Positions 59,263-64,000 of a stretch of DNA of 64,000 nt are shown here, piece by piece. The first letter of the stretch is position 1; each line of letters begins with the position of its first letter. Source of the stretch: an uncultured Butyricicoccus sp. (GTDB taxonomy: Bacteria > Bacillota > Clostridia > Oscillospirales > Butyricicoccaceae); the NCBI GenBank assembly GCA_934532985.1, contig CAKTAV010000003.1:1-64000 (forward strand). The letters are read 5' to 3'. The notes under the pieces were generated by a model. That model was not told the origin of the DNA and did no database searches. It saw only the letters and a program-made list of their open reading frames with translations. A program made the position numbers and the translations under genes.

Positions 59263-60909
59263 ATGAAGCCAACCATTGTAATCGGACATCGCAACCCGGA
59301 TACTGACTCGATTTGCTCGGCGATCTGCTACGCAAATTTGAAGCAGAAGATGACAGGAGAGCCGTACTTGGCATGTCGAGCGGGACAGATTCATTCGGAG
59401 GCACGGTATGTGCTGGATACCTTCGGCGTGGAAGAGCCGATGTATCTGGAAACGCTGGAGCCGCGTCTGTCCAACGTGCAGTACCGCACGGTAGACGGCA
59501 TCTATGAGGACATGTCGCTCAAGCGCGCATGGGAATACATGCGAAACAACAACATTCAGACCGTTGCGGTAATGGATGAGGAGCGACATATCAACGGCAT
59601 TTTGACGTCGGGCGACATTGCTCGGTTTTACATTGAGGATCAGAGCGCCAGTGCGCTGGCAGAGGCGCGCACGAGCTACAGCAATCTCGTCGATGCCCTC
59701 AACGGCGTATTGGTGGTTGGGGATCCGAATGAGCACTTTTGCAAGGGCAAGGTTGTCGTGGCGGCGGCGAACCCAGATGTGTTGGAGGACTATATCGGAG
59801 AAAACGATCTGGTCATTCTCGGCAACCGCTATGAATCGCAGCTGTGTTCGATTGAAATGAAGGCGGGCTGCATTATCATCGGCTTGGGCGCCAAGGTATC
59901 GCGCACAATTCAAAAGCTTGCACGTGAGGCGAACTGCACGATTATCGCGACGCCGCTGGATACCTATACCTGCGCGAAGATTATCAATCAGGCTGTTCCG
60001 GCGCGCCACATCATGCGCACGGGCAATCTGGTTACATTCCACGAGGAGGACTTGGCGTCGGAAGTCAAGTCGGTTGTGGCAAAGAAGCGTATGCGTTATT
60101 TTCCGATTCTCAATCAGGAAAACCAGTATGTGGGTATGGTATCCCAGCGTAACTTGCTGGATATGGAACGCCCGAAGGTCATTTTGGTGGATCATAACGA
60201 GCGCGATCAGGCGGCGGAGGGCATCCGCTCGGTCGACGTCGTGGAGATCATCGACCACCACCGCATCGACTCGGTGGAGACCAGCAACCCGATTTATTTC
60301 CGTAACCAGCCGCTGGGCTGCACGGCAACGATTATCGCACTGATGTATCAGGAAAACAACATTGAAATTGAGCCGAAGTACGCCGGCTTGATGTGCTCGG
60401 CAATTTTGTCGGATACGCTGATGTTCCGCTCCCCGACGTGTACGATTATCGACCGGCACATTGCGGAGATGCTGGCGGGAATTGCAGGCATTGATATTAC
60501 CAAGCACGCGACGGAGATGTTCAATGTTGGCTCTCGTCTGGAAAATTGCTCGCCGGATCAGATTTTCCACATGGATTATAAGTGCTTCAACGCGAAGAAT
60601 CGGTCGTTCGCCATTGCACAGGTGACCAGTGTGAGCCAGAAGGAACTGGATCAGCTCAAGGGCAAGATGCTGCCGTATATGCAGGATCTGCTCCCGTCGT
60701 CGGGCCTGAGCATGCTGTTCCTGATGCTGACGAATATTCTGGATGAGAGTACGGATCTGCTCTATGTCGGCAAGGAAGCGAAGGAGATTGTTGAGGTCGC
60801 ATTCCATAAGCAGAATATTCAAAGCTGCGTGCGCCTGGGCGGCGTGGTCAGCCGAAAAAAACAGATGATGATTCCGCTGATGGCGGCAATGGATGAGCTG
60901 TTTGGATGA
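59263..60909 (+). CDS. CBS-domain manganese-dependent inorganic pyrophosphatase
   Basis: A 548-residue family II pyrophosphatase that hydrolyses PPi, with regulatory domains inserted. DHH catalytic residues are GHRNPDTDS (His9, Asp13, Asp15), VDHNERDQA (Asp310-His311) and IIDHHRID; the DHHA2 domain is at the C-terminus (about residues 440-548, with RKKQMMIPLMAAM at the end). Residues 70-300 hold two CBS halves (around NIQTVAVMDEERHINGILTSGDIARF and RYFPILNQENQYVGMVSQRNLLD) that flank a DRTGG-like domain. In characterised enzymes adenine nucleotides bind the CBS pair and control activity. It is 23 bp from the UvrA-like gene. Confidence 0.93.
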   Translation: MKPTIVIGHRNPDTDSICSAICYANLKQKMTGEPYLACRAGQIHSEARYVLDTFGVEEPMYLETLEPRLSNVQYRTVDGIYEDMSLKRAWEYMRNNNIQTVAVMDEERHINGILTSGDIARFYIEDQSASALAEARTSYSNLVDALNGVLVVGDPNEHFCKGKVVVAAANPDVLEDYIGENDLVILGNRYESQLCSIEMKAGCIIIGLGAKVSRTIQKLAREANCTIIATPLDTYTCAKIINQAVPARHIMRTGNLVTFHEEDLASEVKSVVAKKRMRYFPILNQENQYVGMVSQRNLLDMERPKVILVDHNERDQAAEGIRSVDVVEIIDHHRIDSVETSNPIYFRNQPLGCTATIIALMYQENNIEIEPKYAGLMCSAILSDTLMFRSPTCTIIDRHIAEMLAGIAGIDITKHATEMFNVGSRLENCSPDQIFHMDYKCFNAKNRSFAIAQVTSVSQKELDQLKGKMLPYMQDLLPSSGLSMLFLMLTNILDESTDLLYVGKEAKEIVEVAFHKQNIQSCVRLGGVVSRKKQMMIPLMAAMDELFG

Positions 60910-60940
60910 GTGGAAAATACGCTGTAAAATAGGTATAATG

Positions 60941-60981
60941 AAGCTGCTGCTGTGAGAGATGATTCACAGCAGCAGCTTTTT
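60941..60981 (+). terminator. Terminator after the pyrophosphatase gene
   Basis: AAGCTGCTGCTGTG (60941-60954) and CACAGCAGCAGCTT (60965-60978) form a perfect stem followed by TTT. Confidence 0.9.
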
Positions 60982-61014
60982 ATCTTAGATAGTGAAAAAG
61001 TTTGCACCAAAATC

Positions 61015-61155
61015 GCCCCTGTGCAAGGGGAGATGTCACGGCTGTGCCGTGACAGAGGGGTTGTCCGCTGACAGTTAGCATAAATCTTGCCGTAGGCTTA
61101 CAATCCCTCAGTCAGTTGTTGGAAACAACTGACAGCTCCCTTTGCACAAGGGAGC
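61015..61155. repeat. MITE-like inverted-repeat element
   Basis: Ends are imperfect inverted copies: CCCCTGTGCAAGGGGAGATGTCA on the left and TGACAGCTCCCTTTGCACAAGGG on the right. Inner hairpins are TGTCACGGC/GCCGTGACA and CAGTTGTT/AACAACTG. No gene is inside. The TGACAGCTCCCTTTGCA-type end is common in genomes of gut Clostridia as a dispersed non-autonomous element. Confidence 0.7.
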
Positions 61156-61166
61156 TAAAGTCAGTA

Positions 61167-61352
61167 AGATTTACTCTGAGAATGGATAGATAAATGGCAC
61201 GCACAAAAGGCGTCCCTTGTAGCGCAACGGGCTGCGTTGTGCAGTGGCACATGAGCGAAGCGAAAGCAGGACTGGCAATTGCGGAGCAATTGACTGAAGG
61301 GATATGAATGAACAAATATATTGAGGCTTCCGTCTATTCTCTGAGCAAATCT
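61167..61352. repeat. Inverted-repeat segment next to repeat family 2
   Basis: AGATTTACTCTGAGAATGGA (from 61167) is an inverted match to TCTATTCTCTGAGCAAATCT (61333-61352). Inside are small hairpins: GCGCAAC/GTTGTGC-like near 61217-61240 and CAATTG..CAATTG near 61276-61292. It may be a separate insertion or the left half of a composite with family 2. Confidence 0.55.
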
Positions 61353-61470
61353 CACCGTATATCGCGACGCAACCCGGCGAAGCGGTTGTGGCGCGAAGGA
61401 GCAAGACCACGGAGCGGCTGAGCCATGCTGATGCCTCAGCGTGGCGATGTAGCGCAGTGTGTCGCAGCGA
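61327..61470. repeat. Dispersed non-coding repeat, family 2, copy B
   Basis: Aligns with 35714-35855. Shared blocks in order are CCGTCTAT, CTCACCGT, AACCCGGCGAAGCG, GGAGCAAG, GGAGCGG, GGCGA, TAGCG and terminal CGCAGCGA (61463-61470). The last 35 bp overlap the 3' end of the LysR gene on the minus strand, so the repeat supplies its final codons and stop. Confidence 0.7.
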
Positions 61471-62329
61471 TTCTCTCCATCGCAAACTGTATGAATTCAC
61501 GCACGGCAGGCGTTGCACTGCGGTAGGATGGTACGGCGATGCCGACGGTAATGTGCTGCGGCGGGTCGAGAGGGAGCTGTACGACATCAAATGGACAGCT
61601 TTGTGCGGCGAGCTGATTGATGAGCGTAATGCCGAGATTTTGCTCGACCATAGCGAGGGCAGAGTAGTTTTCCAGCGTGGTCAGGGCGACATTAGTGTGG
61701 ATGTGGTTGTCACGCAGCATGTTGTTGATATCATCATCCTGACCGAGGGAGTACAGAATTAACGATTCCTCCGAACAATGTTGGAGTGGATAGGCGGCTG
61801 CATCAGCAAGTGGATGCGAACGCGGCAGAACGGCAAGAATCGGAACGTCCGCAATAGGAAACCAGTCATGGCGAATGCCGTCAGTATAGCTATAAAACGC
61901 CAAATCGACGATGTTTTGGTCGATCCACTCCTCAGCCTGATTGCGTGTACCTTCGCGCATACGCAGCGTGACCTGCGGATATTGGTTGTGAAAGGCACCG
62001 ATAACCGGCGGTAGCCAGTGCGTGGAGATACTGGAGTAGGAGTAAATGCGGATGGTACCGGTGAGGAGATGATTTAGCTCTCCGGCGACCTGATAGAGGC
62101 GCTCCTCCTGACGAAGAAATTCACGGACAACGGGCAGAAGGGTCTCCCCGTCGGTTGTGACGGAGACACCGCGCTTGCTGCGGTGCAGAAGCGTCAAATT
62201 CAGTTCGTGCTCCAATGCGCCGACCAGCTGGCTGACGCCGGAGGGAGTATAGTGCAGATGGTTGGCGGCGTGAGAGAAGCTGCCGGTTTCGACGGCGGCG
62301 AGAAAGGCTTTGCAGCGAGCGGTTTCCAT
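61436..62329 (-). CDS. LysR family transcriptional regulator
   Basis: A 297-residue LysR-type regulator. The winged-helix domain (residues 1-60) reads ARCKAFLAAVETGSFSHAANHLHYTPSGVSQLVGALEHELNLTLLHRS. The effector domain from about residue 90 includes GTIRIYSYSSISTHWLPPVI, LAVLPRSHPLAD and a second lobe MVEQNLGITLINQLA. The last dozen residues (IAATHCATSPR) are read from repeat family 2, so the natural C-terminus was probably different. Targets are unknown; it faces a small membrane-protein gene across overlapping promoters, which is the usual arrangement for a LysR regulator and its target. A TAATGATCATTA palindrome lies in its leader. Confidence 0.92.
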   Translation of the reverse strand: METARCKAFLAAVETGSFSHAANHLHYTPSGVSQLVGALEHELNLTLLHRSKRGVSVTTDGETLLPVVREFLRQEERLYQVAGELNHLLTGTIRIYSYSSISTHWLPPVIGAFHNQYPQVTLRMREGTRNQAEEWIDQNIVDLAFYSYTDGIRHDWFPIADVPILAVLPRSHPLADAAAYPLQHCSEESLILYSLGQDDDINNMLRDNHIHTNVALTTLENYSALAMVEQNLGITLINQLAAQSCPFDVVQLPLDPPQHITVGIAVPSYRSATPAVREFIQFAMERIAATHCATSPR

Positions 62330-62368
62330 AAAACAGCTCCTTTCTTTTAGTTTTACTTAAAACAAACA

Positions 62369-62380
62369 TAATGATCATTA
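62369..62380. promoter_or_regulatory. Palindromic candidate operator
   Basis: TAATGATCATTA is a perfect 12-bp palindrome between the LysR start and its promoter, and just upstream of the -35 of the divergent gene. It is suited to autoregulation; resemblance to half of a Fur box is also possible. Confidence 0.4.
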
Positions 62381-62382
62381 GC

Positions 62383-62419
62383 TTGCCTTTATTATAAAGT
62401 CGCGTTATACTAAAGTCAA
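62383..62419. promoter_or_regulatory. Face-to-face overlapping promoters
   Basis: Plus strand: TTGCCT (62383-62388), 17 bp, TATACT (62406-62411), toward the small membrane protein. Minus strand: TTGACT (62414-62419), 17 bp, TATAAT (62391-62396), toward lysR. The two RNA polymerase sites overlap completely and should exclude each other. Confidence 0.75.
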
Positions 62420-62487
62420 GAAAAGGACATGTGCATGATTCCCCAATACAAAAGCAACAATTGGATGTTGTCTAGGAGGTTATCCGT

Positions 62488-62682
62488 ATGTATGAAAAGA
62501 ACTATCTTGTTTGTATTATTGCAGCCATTATTGGCGTTATTGTAGGCTCTGGAGTCGGCCGCATGTTCCAGCTCACGGACGTGGCGTTCTATGTCGCGCT
62601 GATCGGTGTAGCATGTGTAGAGCTCGTTCTGTGCTTCTTCATGGGAAATGGAGACAAAGAGACGAAAAAGAATACTGACTAA
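62488..62682 (+). CDS. Small two-helix membrane protein
   Basis: A 64-residue protein with two hydrophobic segments, LVCIIAAIIGVIVGSGVGRMF and VAFYVALIGVACVELVLCFFM, and a charged tail (DKETKKNTD). AGGAGG lies 8 nt before the ATG, a 17-bp-spaced promoter precedes it and a terminator follows, so it is a genuine gene in spite of its size. The function is unknown; its divergent LysR regulator suggests an inducible role. Confidence 0.75.
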   Translation: MYEKNYLVCIIAAIIGVIVGSGVGRMFQLTDVAFYVALIGVACVELVLCFFMGNGDKETKKNTD

Positions 62683-62750
62683 GGGAATCCAAGAAAGCCC
62701 ATTCTCGTTCCAGCGAAATGTTGGAAATGGATTGATGATAAGTTTCTCAT

Positions 62751-62786
62751 AAAAAATGCAGTCAACTTTGGTTGGCTGCATTTTTT
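62751..62786. terminator. Bidirectional terminator
   Basis: AAAAAATGCAG.CAAC pairs with GTTG.CTGCATTTTTT. It serves the small membrane-protein gene (plus) and the LacI gene (minus). Confidence 0.88.
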
Positions 62787-62817
62787 GTGCGATTTGATTT
62801 TGTGATGTGTCTGGTAT

Positions 62818-63828
62818 TCAGACGAGCCGCATTTCGGATTGCCGCTCGATCAGCGAGGTGCACAGCTGAATTTTATAAACGGTTTTATCGTCCGGATGAT
62901 CGAGCAAAAGCTTCAGCTGCCGCACGGCGGTTCGTCCGAGCATTTCTTTTGGAATGCTGACGGAGGTCAGCGGGAGCTGCGAAAGGGACGCCAGATAGGA
63001 ATCGTCAAAGCCGATCAGGGAAATGTCCTCCGGAATGCGATAGCCGTATTGCTGGAGTGCCTGCATCGCGCCCAGCGTGAGGGAATCGTTGGAGCCGACA
63101 AAGGCCGTCGGTAGGCTGGGATGCGTTTGCAGAAATTCCTCCATCTGCACGGCGGCAAGCTGCAGATGCGGCGGCAGTGAGATGGTCAGCTCCGGATGAT
63201 AGGTCAGCTGACAGGTTTTCAGTGCCGTCTGGAATGCAAAAAAGCGATCCGGAATGGAGCCGGTGTTGGCGGAGTTGTTCAGATACCCGATTTTCTTGTG
63301 TCCGAGCAGCTGAAGATGACGCACGGCCTGAAACATTCCGCTGGCGTTGTCGGCATTGACGGAATGAATCGGGGTGGAAAGAAAATTGGCGTCAATGACG
63401 ATAAGCGGACAGGGGGAGTGAAACAGCGTGGATGCGGCATCCTGCTCCAGTTCACTGCCGAAGACGATGATGCCGGACGAAGTGGCGGCGGCATCCTGAA
63501 TCGTGCGTTCGAGGGAGGTGTGGTCGGCGTTTTCCAGACTCAGCGCATAGCCGTACTCGGACGATTGCCGTTCGACGCCGTTTAGAATTTCGACAAAAAA
63601 GTCGTACAGTGGATCAAATTTCTCGTGATTGACGCCGTTATATCGCAGAAAGGTCAGACGGACAGAGGATTTGGGCTCTTCGGAAGTGCGGATAGAATAC
63701 CCGTTTTCGATGAGCATCTTGGAAACGATCTGCCGTGTTTCTGCTTTTACACCGGGCTTATTGTTCAAAACAAGAGAAACGGTGGCGGGGGACACACCGG
63801 CCGCCTTTGCGATTTCTCTGACATTCAT
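62818..63828 (-). CDS. LacI family transcriptional regulator
   Basis: A 336-residue LacI/GalR repressor. The N-terminal helix-turn-helix is VREIAKAAGVSPATVSLVLNNKPGVKAETRQ (residues 3-33), followed by the hinge. The periplasmic-binding-like domain contains GIIVFGSEL, NADNASGMFQAVRHLQLLGHKKIGYL, FVGSNDSLTLGAMQALQQYGYRIPEDISLIGFDDS and SVSIPKEMLGRTAV. The ligand is probably a sugar, but the controlled genes are outside the window. The ATG at 63828 follows GGAGG; the upstream extension runs through the promoter and is rejected. Confidence 0.95.
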   Translation of the reverse strand: MNVREIAKAAGVSPATVSLVLNNKPGVKAETRQIVSKMLIENGYSIRTSEEPKSSVRLTFLRYNGVNHEKFDPLYDFFVEILNGVERQSSEYGYALSLENADHTSLERTIQDAAATSSGIIVFGSELEQDAASTLFHSPCPLIVIDANFLSTPIHSVNADNASGMFQAVRHLQLLGHKKIGYLNNSANTGSIPDRFFAFQTALKTCQLTYHPELTISLPPHLQLAAVQMEEFLQTHPSLPTAFVGSNDSLTLGAMQALQQYGYRIPEDISLIGFDDSYLASLSQLPLTSVSIPKEMLGRTAVRQLKLLLDHPDDKTVYKIQLCTSLIERQSEMRLV

Positions 63829-63861
63829 AGGAAGTATCCTCCATATTTTTTCATTACCATC

Positions 63862-63890
63862 ATTATATCCGGTATTCAATGGAAATGCAA
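63862..63890 (-). promoter_or_regulatory. SigA-type promoter of the LacI gene
   Basis: Minus-strand -35 TTGCAT (63885-63890), 17-bp spacer, -10 TATAAT (63862-63867). Confidence 0.8.
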
Positions 63891-63895
63891 GAGGA

Positions 63896-63910
63896 TTGTT
63901 TAATAAACAA
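63896..63910. promoter_or_regulatory. Palindromic candidate LacI-type operator
   Basis: TTGTTTA-A-TAAACAA is a perfect 7-1-7 inverted repeat just upstream of the -35 box, where an autoregulating LacI protein or a divergent control site would lie. The remaining 90 bp to the window end has no supported feature. Confidence 0.45.
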
Positions 63911-64000
63911 TAGAGAAAATGGTGTAACATTTTAATAGAAACGTGCAAACAAATTTATATAAAAAGCTGAAAACTGTGGATTTCGCACGATGCTGGTTGA

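Overview
The window looks like chromosomal backbone of a Gram-positive, low-to-mid GC anaerobe of the Clostridia, most likely the Oscillospiraceae/Butyricicoccaceae branch of gut Firmicutes. This is inferred from a full-length pyruvate:ferredoxin oxidoreductase, the yloU-yloV (Asp23/FakA) pair, the rpmG-secE-nusG-rplKA-rplJL order, a class 1B pyrK-pyrD pair, a LexA with Firmicutes architecture, and DUF2325/DUF3793/DUF4037/DUF4125 genes typical of anaerobic Firmicutes. I cannot name the species. Housekeeping genes are GC-rich; AT-rich stretches are confined to promoters, to the secreted-protein pair at 29.2-31.4 kb, and to the long intergenic regions at 47.8-48.7 and 50.0-51.1 kb. No tRNA, rRNA, CRISPR array, transposase or phage gene was recognised.

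Layout. 0-6 kb: pth, fakA and an Asp23 gene on the minus strand, divergent from lexA-recG. 6-8.5 kb: a DUF2325-DUF3793-flavodoxin operon, then the internally deleted remnant of an aldo/keto reductase behind an intact MerR-type promoter, and a RibD-like reductase. 8.5-13 kb (minus): a DUF2238-like membrane protein, an SbcD-like nuclease, and the helicase-loading pair dnaD-dnaI. 13-18 kb: prs with a structured leader, ymdB, then pyrK-pyrD and a histidine-phosphatase/GNAT fusion. 18-22 kb: two secreted proteins (one a subtilase) and a Cys-rich protein. 22-25.5 kb (minus): ribosomal and transcription genes with an L10 leader. 25.7-31.4 kb: two paralogous small membrane proteins, ruvX, a pair of half-size TauE proteins, prfB and an AT-rich secreted pair. 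31.6-44 kb: secA, membrane proteins, a zinc phospholipase C-like protein, ychF, a VanW protein, metG and tatD. 44-53 kb: PFOR, an opine-dehydrogenase-family enzyme, a roughly 1.1-kb non-coding region rich in RNA structure and operator-like repeats, and a BCCT transporter. 53-61 kb: a TPR-DUF4037-DUF4125 trio, MATE exporter, UvrA-like ABC protein and CBS-type pyrophosphatase on one strand. 61-64 kb: repeats, a LysR regulator, a tiny membrane protein and a LacI regulator.

How they work together. Most blocks are core replication, translation, export and nucleotide genes. The most interesting accessory unit is 48.7-52.8 kb. An opine-dehydrogenase-family gene with codon choice like the ribosomal genes is followed by a candidate multi-stem RNA that ends in two terminators. 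Next come about ten TGCA/CGCA motifs at near helical spacing, in front of a quaternary-amine/betaine-type transporter. This could be an uptake-plus-oxidation system for an opine or betaine-like compound under unusual control; that is inference. Two families of dispersed non-coding repeats each have two copies in the window, and one copy appears to supply the last codons of the LysR gene.
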